A DNA stretch of 12,799 nt, from the NCBI GenBank assembly GCA_964653685.1, contig CAZZHA010000017.1:1-12799 (forward strand). The letters run 5' to 3'. This stretch comes from DATKWU01 sp964653685. Lineage in GTDB: Bacteria; Patescibacteriota; Microgenomatia; PFEM01; JAHIFH01. A program made the translations under genes and the position numbers. Below the pieces are notes generated by a model. That model made no database searches. It was not told the DNA's origin and saw only the letters and a program-made list of their open reading frames with translations. This document shows, one piece after another, positions 1 through 6,877 of this stretch. Each line of letters opens with the position of its first letter. The first letter of the stretch is position 1.

Positions 1-207
1 CTCTATTGTGAATTCTAGGGTACAAACTCCTACTTCCGGTTCTTCTGGTTCAACGGCTTGAGGAAGAGAAGTAGGCGCTGTTGGAGCAATTGGCTCTTTG
101 CCTACTTGATATAAACGCCAAGCCGTTGTCAGAGCAATGACCGCCAGAACCAAAGTAGTTAAACCAACTAAACTAATTTGCCAATTTTTCTTTAAGAATT
201 CTTTCAT
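1..207 (-). CDS. Partial membrane-anchored protein (N-terminal 69 residues only), last visible gene of the pilus-like operon
   Basis: The gene starts with ATG at 207 and runs off the left window edge, so 69 residues are visible. It begins MKEFLKKNW, followed by a hydrophobic segment at about residues 9-31, which is an N-in signal anchor after basic residues. Next comes a proline/threonine/glutamate-rich linker, then the start of an apparently beta-type segment reading VCTLEFTIE. The ATG overlaps the TGA of the preceding 579-residue gene as ATGA, and a purine-rich GGGGAGAAG lies just upstream as a ribosome binding site. This implies translational coupling within the six-gene operon. The layout (cytoplasmic tip, one TM, Pro-rich stalk, exported domain) resembles its upstream neighbour. 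I do not recognise the family, and the function cannot be judged from this fragment. Confidence 0.75.
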   Translation of the reverse strand, partial: MKEFLKKNWQISLVGLTTLVLAVIALTTAWRLYQVGKEPIAPTAPTSLPQAVEPEEPEVGVCTLEFTIE

Positions 208-1943
208 TCGGCTTCTCCCCACTGAGTACATTGACTAGAATCAGTACTTGTACAAACTCGACATTCAACTCGGTAATCACCGGTTTTTGGCAAAGTGTAT
301 TCAATCGAGCCCTCGTATTGATCATTAGTTTTTGTTACTGAGGCTTTAGCCAAATCGCCTAAGCCTTGCTCAACATCGTCAATAAAGAGCCGAAACTCTG
401 CATGATTAATTAGATTATCAACCCCACTAGTCCCTTTACAGGTAAATCTGGTTTCTTCGCCTTTATCCAAGGTATCAGCTGAAGGATTAGCCGCCAGAGA
501 TTCACAAGCAAGGGGTGGACAAATGCAAGTTTGTTCGCTAAGGCATTGAGGATCAAGACATCTTTTAGTTTGACTAGTATCGCCAGTGGGAATGGCACAA
601 GTCAATCCAGCTGGATCACACTGACTTTGTTCAGTACACTCGCTCCAGCAGCTGTAGGTTGGTTGTTCAACTGGATATTGAGCAACGGCACCAGTAAAAG
701 TATAGGATTCAGGATAACTGCCTTCACCAGTTCTTACCAGAGAGTCAGCCGTAAATTTGATGGTTTTACTGTCAAGATTAATAGTAGGGAGATCTCTGCC
801 CGTGATTCTGGTAACCCACCAGTAGCCTGGTTGGAGATTACGGGGATGAGCACAGGTGATGGGATAATTGCCAGTAGTTGGTTTTAATTCTTTTCTATTT
901 GTTCCATCCCAGTCACTGGTAGTGTAAAAAAGATGAGCTGGTCGGCCTCTTCCTTCCTCGTCGACACATTCATCACGATTGCTTATTTCTCCCTCACCAA
1001 AGAAGAAGGCGAATTTGTTATCGCTTTTTCTATTATTGTCTAAGTCTGGAAAATTAAATTGCATCACTCTAGATTTATCGCTGGCATGTCCTTCAGCAAA
1101 AGCAGGATAAGTAAAGTAAAGCCATTCGCCCCAGAGTTTGATAACGATTTTATTCCAGCCAACATTATTGCCCGTGTAGGTGGCAATAATACCAATTCCA
1201 TGACCGCCACCGGGACGATTATCAGAGTTTAAGTTATCAAGGCCCGTAACGTTAAAACTCACTTTGCCTGTTTTCCCTTTTATAGCTGAACTAGGAATTT
1301 CGCCAATATTGGCGATTTGGCTAGTATTATAAGCAGGGTTCTTAATTTGATAGGTTCTAATAGCGTTAACATCATGACTGTTAACTTTAATGCTAGTGTC
1401 ATTGTAATTTGGTTGATCCCGATTTGATTCTCCTGACCAGATAGCATAAGCTTTATAACCCTGGGTATTGTCAGGTAAAGTGACTTCGATAGTAGCCCTT
1501 TTAGTTTCTCTCATGCCAAAGCCACTAGCAACAAACCCATACTTTCCCGGGCCAATCTCAATATCACAGTTGGTAGAGCAACCAGGCAGGTAGGCCGCTT
1601 GGGTTTTTAATTCTTGTCTTTGTCTAACTAGATAAACGGCGGCTGGTAAAGTGGCAATCAGAAAGAAGACGCCAAGAGTGGCTAATAGAACTCGAGTTTT
1701 TTTAGAACTGCCTTTAGAAGAAATTCCTAATTCAGAAAGCTCTTTTTTGATTTCCTCTTGTTTTGGCGTAGCGAATTTTTCTTCTTCTTTGATCGGAGGA
1801 AAAGAGGCATCATCAGTTGAGGGTGATTGTCCAGCGGTAGTTGCCGGTATTGGTGGTTCTTGATTCGGGGAAGATTGATTAGCCACAGGCGGATTTGTGG
1901 TTGACTCTGGTTTTAGCGATTGATCTTGGGACAGGTCGGCCAT
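204..1943 (-). CDS. Large single-pass membrane protein with exported beta-rich region and cysteine-rich module
   Basis: This 579-residue protein has a cytoplasmic N-terminus (about 1-80) rich in Pro, Ser, Gln and Glu. One TM helix follows at about 84-106 after KKTR, and a long exported part after that. Residues about 120-285 are rich in predicted beta strands and end in a GGGHGIGIIATY stretch. Residues 432-480 hold nine cysteines (432, 436, 442, 449, 462, 467, 473, 475, 480), a disulfide-rich module. A final Ig-like segment (about 485-572) adds C502, C561, C564 and C572. The ATG directly abuts the TAG of the 445-residue gene, with AAGAAGAAAG upstream as a plausible ribosome binding site. Its TGA overlaps the next ATG. 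No catalytic motif was seen. Position and topology suggest a surface or pilus-associated structural or adhesive protein; that role is inference. Similar cysteine-rich exported proteins are, to my knowledge, common in CPR genomes. Confidence 0.8.
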   Translation of the reverse strand: MADLSQDQSLKPESTTNPPVANQSSPNQEPPIPATTAGQSPSTDDASFPPIKEEEKFATPKQEEIKKELSELGISSKGSSKKTRVLLATLGVFFLIATLPAAVYLVRQRQELKTQAAYLPGCSTNCDIEIGPGKYGFVASGFGMRETKRATIEVTLPDNTQGYKAYAIWSGESNRDQPNYNDTSIKVNSHDVNAIRTYQIKNPAYNTSQIANIGEIPSSAIKGKTGKVSFNVTGLDNLNSDNRPGGGHGIGIIATYTGNNVGWNKIVIKLWGEWLYFTYPAFAEGHASDKSRVMQFNFPDLDNNRKSDNKFAFFFGEGEISNRDECVDEEGRGRPAHLFYTTSDWDGTNRKELKPTTGNYPITCAHPRNLQPGYWWVTRITGRDLPTINLDSKTIKFTADSLVRTGEGSYPESYTFTGAVAQYPVEQPTYSCWSECTEQSQCDPAGLTCAIPTGDTSQTKRCLDPQCLSEQTCICPPLACESLAANPSADTLDKGEETRFTCKGTSGVDNLINHAEFRLFIDDVEQGLGDLAKASVTKTNDQYEGSIEYTLPKTGDYRVECRVCTSTDSSQCTQWGEAE

Positions 1944-3281
1944 CTAAAAAACTTTCTTCTTAAGCAAAATATTACTAAATAGTCCAAAAGTCATCAGAAC
2001 AAGTCCCATTATGAAGACTAAAAAAGTAGGTGTCAAGTAACCAGAATCAGGAACACCGCTTTCAGTTGAAGGTATTGAAACTCGACCACTCGGACTGACG
2101 CTGGGTGAAGGACTAACCGAAGGAGAAGGTGTTGGTGAGGGTGTGGCTGTTCCTGATGGAGTTGCCTCAAAAGCCGGCAAACCATCTTCACCGGCGGCTA
2201 AGACAATAAAAGTATGAGAAAGAGTTTGCTGTTGACCGTTTTCATCTTGATAATTGATGGTGACCGTGTGTTCGCCTGGTTCTAAATCAGCTGGTGGTGT
2301 CCAGCTCCAATTGCCCAGTTCATCAACGACAATCGTACCAGTGTAGGTTTTTGTGGATTCAACCGTAATATTAAGAATCGTTCCGACTGGGCCAATTCCT
2401 TGGATTTCTGGTTTTTGGGTACTAACACCTTCCTCATCTTCAGGATTAGTGATTTCTACTTTGTCAGATGAGGGAGTTGAGTCGCTGTCTTCTAAATTAA
2501 ACTTTGAAGAACCAGTTGTTTTATCAGTTTCGTCTGTTGTGACAGTACCTTTAAAATCATGACTTTCACCGAGAGTGATCGTAGGAACCGGGCTATCATT
2601 TTTGGTGGTGACGACGGCAGTGGCTGTTCCCTTTGTTCCCCCTTGAACGAGAATATCTTCAATCGTTGCTTGAGAATCATATTGGGCATAGCCTTTTAAG
2701 TCCTCTGACCGGGCTAAATTTAAAGGAATAACCCAATTACCAGAAGACTTGGTTAGGGTTGATTGGGTAACGGCGCCAGGCAGAGAGAGATAGACAATCA
2801 AGCCGTCAGCTGGCGAACCGGCCTGATCATTAATCGTGCCGTAAGCAACATCACTTGGTGGTGAAGGGGCGGTTAGGGTTGCGGTGGTTGTTACTTGGTA
2901 ATTCTGACCATTGTTATCAAACGAACTGCCTCCCGAGCCAATTTGAAATTGATAAGTCGTATTTGGTTTTAGATTGCGAAGAGTGATGTGATGGATAGTA
3001 TAATTACCGGTTTTACCAGTAAGTTCGTCTCGATCGTCTCTGGATGTTTGATCAATCTTATTATTTGGACCATATTTTAAAAAGCCTGAAGTTGATTCGT
3101 CTGTTATCCAAGAAACTGAAAAATTACTGTCAGTGATGTTGGTGAATTTAATTTGTTTTGGCGCGGCCCCTGGAGCGGCTCGAGAAAACCAATGGGTACT
3201 GCGGTTAATCAAAAAAACGGCGGCAGTCATGCCGACAATTAAAATAACTAAACCAATTGCAGTTGGTATCCGTTTCCTCAT
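1944..3281 (-). CDS. Surface protein with FnIII and Ig-like domains and a VPDSG-type C-terminal anchor
   Basis: This 445-residue protein has an N-terminal signal anchor (MRKR, then hydrophobic at about 8-26). A fibronectin type III-like domain lies at about 42-136 (FSVSWITDESTSGFLKYG, LKPNTTYQFQI). A second beta domain at about 143-235 resembles carboxypeptidase-regulatory-like folds. An acidic Ser/Asp linker follows, then a bacterial Ig-like domain at about 288-361 (GNWSWTPPADLEPGEHTV). A Pro/Ser/Thr repeat stalk spans about 372-398. The end is VPDSG (410-414), a hydrophobic stretch at about 418-440, and KKKVF. The ATG overlaps the stop of the 105-residue gene (ATGA), with AGAAGAAG in front. 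The domains predict a protein displayed outside the membrane and held at one or both ends. No enzyme motif was seen. Adhesion or structural support for the pilus-like machine is inferred from the domains and the operon. Confidence 0.82.
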   Translation of the reverse strand: MRKRIPTAIGLVILIVGMTAAVFLINRSTHWFSRAAPGAAPKQIKFTNITDSNFSVSWITDESTSGFLKYGPNNKIDQTSRDDRDELTGKTGNYTIHHITLRNLKPNTTYQFQIGSGGSSFDNNGQNYQVTTTATLTAPSPPSDVAYGTINDQAGSPADGLIVYLSLPGAVTQSTLTKSSGNWVIPLNLARSEDLKGYAQYDSQATIEDILVQGGTKGTATAVVTTKNDSPVPTITLGESHDFKGTVTTDETDKTTGSSKFNLEDSDSTPSSDKVEITNPEDEEGVSTQKPEIQGIGPVGTILNITVESTKTYTGTIVVDELGNWSWTPPADLEPGEHTVTINYQDENGQQQTLSHTFIVLAAGEDGLPAFEATPSGTATPSPTPSPSVSPSPSVSPSGRVSIPSTESGVPDSGYLTPTFLVFIMGLVLMTFGLFSNILLKKKVF

Positions 3282-3595
3282 TCTTCTTCTAGATTACCAC
3301 TTTGCGTTGCCGTTTGACCAGTAGTAGCTTCTTCCTCTTTTTCTGCTTCAGGACTAGTAGGAGATTGGCTAACAACATTAAGTTCCTCACTAGGGACTTG
3401 ATACTTTTCTTTAATTTCTTTAATGATTGATTCTTCAATTCGGGGATTTAAGGGTTGAATAAGTTCTTTGACTATTTTAGGAATGGTTGTTTTGGTGTAG
3501 GCGCTGTAGACCTGAAAACCAATCCAGGCAAAAACTGTCAATAAAGTAAAAATTGAAATAATTAAAATATTTTTACCAAGCTTAAGATCTTTCAT
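3278..3595 (-). CDS. Small single-pass membrane protein in the pilP-like position
   Basis: This 105-residue protein has a short basic N-terminus (MKDLKLGK), a TM helix at about 9-31, an amphipathic helical part (about 35-66, IPKIVKELIQPLNPRIEESI), and a disordered acidic Ser/Glu/Thr tail ending LEEE. It overlaps the stop of pilO and the start of the next gene by 4 bp each (ATGA). The closing GAAGAA codons double as the ribosome binding site of the following gene. It occupies the place that pilP takes in classical pilMNOPQ operons. It has no lipobox cysteine and is shorter than typical PilP, so homology to PilP is not supported by what I see. The likely role is a small inner-membrane partner of PilN/PilO, which is inference. 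Confidence 0.75.
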   Translation of the reverse strand: MKDLKLGKNILIISIFTLLTVFAWIGFQVYSAYTKTTIPKIVKELIQPLNPRIEESIIKEIKEKYQVPSEELNVVSQSPTSPEAEKEEEATTGQTATQSGNLEEE

Positions 3596-4212
3596 TCTTC
3601 TCTGGTTAAATAATAGGCATGACCATTAAGAGTCATCATTAATACTTGACTTTCTTCTTCATTTGAAGCTTTGAAAGCAAAACTATCAATCCCAATAATT
3701 CGCCTCAAATTATCTAGTGAATTGAGAAAGTTTTTAAGACTTTGATAATTACCGCTGGTAGCCAGGTCAAAATTAACGGTTTGGGCTTCATTACTTTTTT
3801 CTCCTTGGAGATTGATTTTTTCAAATCGAATTGATTCAATCTTAACTGAGGAAAGTCGAGCCAAGGCCTCAAGTTGTTTAACGAGAATTGACAGATCTGG
3901 GTCAAGAGGGAGTGATTGGTTGACTAAATCAAGGTCATCTTTAATTTGGGAGTAGTTTATTTGAGCTTGGGTAAGACTTTCAATTTTTTGGTCCATTTGA
4001 TCGACGACAGCCTTTTTGTCTTTAATTTCTTTAATCAGACCACTGATTGTAATTAAAGTTGGTCGAATCGCAAAAAATCCAAAAAAAGATATCGTTATCA
4101 GGGAAAGGACAACGCCGGTGTAAACTTTTGTTTGTTTTTTCTTGTAAAGATTATTGACACCGGTGAAATAGTGACGATAGCGCTGATAGCGATTAGGTAA
4201 AGTATTTGGCAT
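3592..4212 (-). CDS. pilO: PilO-like type IV pilus inner-membrane platform protein
   Basis: This 206-residue protein has the PilO layout. A basic cytoplasmic N-terminus (1-28) leads into one TM helix at about 29-50, then a coiled coil at about 55-98 (KEIKDKKAVVDQMDQKIESL), then a globular alpha/beta part. The hallmark SLPLDPDLSILVKQLEALA stretch is at about 100-118, followed by VKIESIRF and a closing beta segment. PilO pairs with PilN through the coiled coils and ferredoxin-like domains to form the inner-membrane platform of type IV pilus or type II secretion machines. The gene directly abuts the PilN-like gene (no spacer) and overlaps the next by ATGA. Length matches the family. The symbol is used at family level only; a competence-type or type II secretion homologue remains possible. 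Confidence 0.82.
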   Translation of the reverse strand: MPNTLPNRYQRYRHYFTGVNNLYKKKQTKVYTGVVLSLITISFFGFFAIRPTLITISGLIKEIKDKKAVVDQMDQKIESLTQAQINYSQIKDDLDLVNQSLPLDPDLSILVKQLEALARLSSVKIESIRFEKINLQGEKSNEAQTVNFDLATSGNYQSLKNFLNSLDNLRRIIGIDSFAFKASNEEESQVLMMTLNGHAYYLTREE

Positions 4213-4758
4213 TTATTTAATTAACTGACTGTTAAGACTAAAACTAATTCCTACGCCTTGTTCACTACCTAGAGATAAACTATCAATGTTTAGGTTAGTA
4301 AAGCTTGGCGATTTTTTAAGGTTATAAATAAAAGTTGCTAAACCTGCTTCAGATAAGGCGGTGGCTTTAAATTCGGCTTTATCACCAGTGATAGTTAAAT
4401 TAGAGAAAGAAACATCGATCGGAGTTAAGTCAGAAATTTCTTCTAAGAGTTGATTAGTTTTGAGTTGTTCTTTTCTTAAACCTTGGATGCTGGTTAGTTG
4501 TTTTTGGAGAAAGCGGAAATCAGTTTCAAAATCAGCTGATGATTGGATAATCGCCTGCTTTTGTTCGATGAGTTCGTAAAGATCAGTTAAATCACGATCG
4601 AGCTTGAATCGGGAGATGAAAGCAAGAATAACAATTAGTTCGGTAAAAATGACAATATAGCGGCCAACCGTTAACAACCACTTGAGGAATTTACCAAAAG
4701 GGGTCTTTTCCCAATCCTCCTGGGGTAAAAATTCAATTTTACTTTTTGAGGCAGTCAT
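4213..4758 (-). CDS. pilN: PilN-like type IV pilus inner-membrane platform protein
   Basis: This 181-residue protein carries a short cytoplasmic peptide with IEFLP at 8-12, corresponding to the INLLP motif by which PilN docks onto the actin-like PilM. A TM helix follows at about 28-49, a coiled-coil region at about 52-108, and a C-terminal alpha/beta domain starting at TPIDVSFSNLTITG (about 112). This order is that of the PilN (fimbrial assembly) family. It is the first gene of a minus-strand operon, preceded by a good promoter and a short leader of about 24 nt, and abutting pilO. No pilM lies upstream, where rpsT sits instead, so the docking partner must be encoded elsewhere. Confidence 0.8.
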   Translation of the reverse strand: MTASKSKIEFLPQEDWEKTPFGKFLKWLLTVGRYIVIFTELIVILAFISRFKLDRDLTDLYELIEQKQAIIQSSADFETDFRFLQKQLTSIQGLRKEQLKTNQLLEEISDLTPIDVSFSNLTITGDKAEFKATALSEAGLATFIYNLKKSPSFTNLNIDSLSLGSEQGVGISFSLNSQLIK

Positions 4759-4775
4759 AAACTAATAAGCTATTG

Positions 4776-4792
4776 TACTAGCTATTCTAGTA
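4776..4792. repeat. Perfect inverted repeat overlapping the pilNO -10 box
   Basis: TACTAG and CTAGTA form a perfect 6-bp inverted repeat with the 5-nt centre CTATT. It covers most of the -10 box and the predicted transcription start of the pilNO promoter. It lacks a T-rich tail, so it is not a convincing terminator for rpsT. As a DNA palindrome it could be an operator, but six base pairs in AT-rich DNA can arise by chance. Confidence 0.4.
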
Positions 4793-4817
4793 TATGGACT
4801 AGAGAGAAATTTGTAAA
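4789..4817 (-). promoter_or_regulatory. Promoter of the pilNO operon
   Basis: Read on the minus strand, TTTACA (4817-4812) is separated by exactly 17 bp from TATACT (4794-4789). Both boxes differ from the sigma-70 consensus at one position. The predicted start near 4782 leaves a leader of about 24 nt before the ATG at 4758. The promoter lies wholly in the 67-bp gap after rpsT. The operon therefore has its own start, although read-through from rpsT is also possible because no terminator is visible between them. Confidence 0.6.
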
Positions 4818-4825
4818 GCAATTTA

Positions 4826-5092
4826 TCAGGAAGTCTTTTTTAGGGTTTTCTTCTTACTCTTTGGTAGGAGTTTGGCCAATCTCGATTTTAATCTCGAAGC
4901 TTTCTTTTTATGGATAATGCTTTTTTTGGCCGCCCGATCAAGAGCCCGACTGACTTTTTGAAAAGCCTTTTTAGCTGGTTTTTGGCGCATTTCTTTGACA
5001 GTGGATTTGATTTGAAGGCGAATTTCTCGATTAATAATCGTTCGCCTCTTATCTCGGCGCACTTTCTTTTTAGCTGATTCAGTGACTGGCAT
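4826..5092 (-). CDS. rpsT: 30S ribosomal protein bS20
   Basis: This 88-residue, extremely basic protein begins MPVTESAKKKVRRDKRR. It has the helical Lys/Arg-rich pattern of bS20, including RALDRAAKKSIIHKKKASRLKSRLAK at about 49-74, the conserved region in which bS20 contacts 16S rRNA. Length fits the family (about 85-90). bS20 is an assembly protein of the small subunit. The gene stands alone between two promoters: its own start lies in the divergent spacer shared with murJ, and the pilNO promoter follows its stop. No strong Shine-Dalgarno sequence is visible before the ATG. Confidence 0.93.
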   Translation of the reverse strand: MPVTESAKKKVRRDKRRTIINREIRLQIKSTVKEMRQKPAKKAFQKVSRALDRAAKKSIIHKKKASRLKSRLAKLLPKSKKKTLKKTS

Positions 5093-5111
5093 GGCTTAAA
5101 TAAATAGAGTC

Positions 5112-5139
5112 TTGCCGATAGGCATTATATTAGTATAAT
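5112..5139 (+). promoter_or_regulatory. Candidate murJ promoter
   Basis: TTGCCG (5112-5117) is followed after 16 bp by a perfect TATAAT (5134-5139), giving a predicted leader of about 36 nt before the murJ ATG. A second perfect TATAAT lies 22 bp downstream (5156-5161) without a good -35, and would give a leader of about 15 nt. Which one is used cannot be told from sequence. Confidence 0.5.
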
Positions 5140-5153
5140 TTAGTTAGGTAGGC

Positions 5154-5182
5154 AGTATAATAGATTTTAAGATAAAAGACAA
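5154..5182 (-). promoter_or_regulatory. Candidate rpsT promoter
   Basis: On the minus strand, TTGTCT (5182-5177) lies 17 bp before TATACT (5159-5154). This predicts a start near 5147 and a leader of about 55 nt. A second TATACT on the same strand (5137-5132) could serve as an alternative -10 with a weaker -35 (TTATAC). The -35 abuts the murJ start codon, so the two divergent transcription units share this DNA. Confidence 0.5.
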
Positions 5183-6865
5183 ATGTTAAGAAGTTTTTGG
5201 CGGAATGGTAGCCTAATTTTTTCCCATAAACAAGTTAATATTCTTTCTGCTGCTACCGTCATTATGGTGGCCGTGGCTATTTCTCGACTTTTAGGACTCT
5301 TAAGAGATCGTTTATTAGCTGGAACTTTTTTTGGCGGTCAAGAAAGGCAACTTGATGTTTATTTTGCTGCTTTTCGTTTACCAGACATGATTTTTCAGCT
5401 TCTGGTTCTTGGAGCTCTTTCGGCCGCCTTTATTCCGGTTTTTAGTCGCTATTTAGAGAAGGATGAAAAAGAAGCTTATCGTCTTTCTTCATCAGTCATC
5501 AATTTTCTAATGGTTGTTTTTATCTTATTAGCCTTGATCGTTTTTGTCTTTGCCAGGCCTTTAGCGAGTCTGATTGCGCCGGCTTTTAGTCCCGCCGAAA
5601 TTAATTTAATGGTTGATTTAACTAGAATAATGCTTCTAGCTCAGATATTTTTTTGTGTTTCCAACTTCTTGACCGGGGTGATTCAATCAAAACAACGTTT
5701 TTTAGTGCCCGCTCTTTCACCGATTGTTTATAACTTGGGGATAATTTTTGGGATTGTTGGTCTTGGGCATTGGTTTGGTATTTTTGGTCCCACTATCGGC
5801 GTGGTTTTAGGAGCTTTTCTTCATTTGATTATTCAATTACCGTTAGCTTTAAGATTAGGTTTGCGTTATTCCTTCGTTTTTGATTGGCGCCATCCAGGTG
5901 TCAGAGAAGTGGTTCGTCTCATGCTACCGCGAACCTTTGCTTTGGCGGTTAATCAGATTGAATTGACAGTGGCAGTTTTCTTAGCGACGTCATTGGCAGC
6001 CGGTTCCTTATCTATCTTTTATTTTGCTCAACACTTGATGAATTTGCCGATTGGTCTTTTTGGGACGACTATTGGTCAGGCAGCTTTACCAACTCTCTCA
6101 CGGGAATCCGGAGAAGAGAATTTTAGTAAGTTCAAAGAAACTTTCTTAGCTTCTTTTAATCAAATCCTTTATCTGGTTTTGCCGGCGAGTGCGATTTTAT
6201 TAGTTCTGCGGATTCCGGCCGTCCGAATTGTTTTTGGAGCGGCTTCTTTTCCCTGGAAAGCGACGCTGTTAACTGGCCGGGTTCTAGCAATTTTCTCAAT
6301 TTCTATTTTTGCTCAGGCGGTCGTTCAGTTATTAGTGAGGGGTTTTTATGCTCTTCATGATACTAAGACGCCTTTTTGGATTAGTGTCATTTCTGTTTTT
6401 GCCAATGTGGTTTTAAGCTTTCTCTTTATCTTTAGATTTGATTTTGGTATTTTAGGTCTAGCTTGGGCAACAACGATTGCCAGTTTTCTTCAAACAGGTC
6501 TGTTATTGATTTTGCTTAATCAGGCAATCGGCGGTTTTGGTAAAAAAGAACTATTTATTCCGGTGATTAAGATGAGCTTGGCGACTTTTTTAACCGCCGT
6601 TGCTTTATGGATACCAATGAGGTTTCTTGATCAATTTATCTTAGATACAACCCGGACAATTAATTTAGTAATTTTAACCATCATTGCCACCTTTTCTGGG
6701 GTGATTGTTTATTTTGTTCTTTCTTATCTCTTTAATATTACTGAGTTGAAGTCTTTTATTAGTTTGGCTAAAAAACTAGGTCGTTGGCAGCAAGTCCTTA
6801 AGGAATCGGAAGAAATAATTACGACTTCGTCTTCACAACCAACCTCAGAGGAAGTTTCCTCATAA
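5183..6865 (+). CDS. murJ: Lipid II flippase MurJ (MviN family)
   Basis: This 560-residue polytopic membrane protein carries about 14 hydrophobic segments. MurJ moves the peptidoglycan precursor lipid II across the cytoplasmic membrane. Family signatures are the first-helix SRLLGLLRD motif (S34, R35, R41, D42, the charged residues lining the cavity), AFRLPDMIFQLLVLGALSAAFIPVF at about 63-87, SPIVYNLG, LPRTFALAVNQIEL, FYFAQHLMNLPIGLFGTTIGQAALPTLS at about 280-307, and RGFYALHDTKTPF. A Ser/Thr/Glu-rich cytoplasmic tail closes the protein. The ATG at 5183 is the first in frame after the promoter region; the Shine-Dalgarno is weak (AAGATAAAAGA). The DRG-type GTPase follows after 12 bp and is probably co-transcribed. 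Length is slightly above the usual 510-530, owing to both termini. Confidence 0.93.
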   Translation: MLRSFWRNGSLIFSHKQVNILSAATVIMVAVAISRLLGLLRDRLLAGTFFGGQERQLDVYFAAFRLPDMIFQLLVLGALSAAFIPVFSRYLEKDEKEAYRLSSSVINFLMVVFILLALIVFVFARPLASLIAPAFSPAEINLMVDLTRIMLLAQIFFCVSNFLTGVIQSKQRFLVPALSPIVYNLGIIFGIVGLGHWFGIFGPTIGVVLGAFLHLIIQLPLALRLGLRYSFVFDWRHPGVREVVRLMLPRTFALAVNQIELTVAVFLATSLAAGSLSIFYFAQHLMNLPIGLFGTTIGQAALPTLSRESGEENFSKFKETFLASFNQILYLVLPASAILLVLRIPAVRIVFGAASFPWKATLLTGRVLAIFSISIFAQAVVQLLVRGFYALHDTKTPFWISVISVFANVVLSFLFIFRFDFGILGLAWATTIASFLQTGLLLILLNQAIGGFGKKELFIPVIKMSLATFLTAVALWIPMRFLDQFILDTTRTINLVILTIIATFSGVIVYFVLSYLFNITELKSFISLAKKLGRWQQVLKESEEIITTSSSQPTSEEVSS

Positions 6866-6877
6866 AAAATAAAAAAG

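Noticed and set aside
531..887. Plus-strand 118-codon open frame
   Set aside because: It lies fully opposite the 579-residue gene, has no promoter or ribosome binding site, and its composition reflects the antisense of Thr/Ser-rich coding.
2087..2160. Repetitive DNA resembling a tandem repeat array
   Set aside because: It is simply the coding sequence of the Pro/Ser/Thr stalk of the 445-residue protein, with no spacer structure or independent repeat unit.
4759..4825. Possible Rho-independent terminator after rpsT
   Set aside because: The only hairpin (TACTAG/CTAGTA) is AT-rich, has no U tract on the transcribed strand, and overlaps the pilNO promoter.
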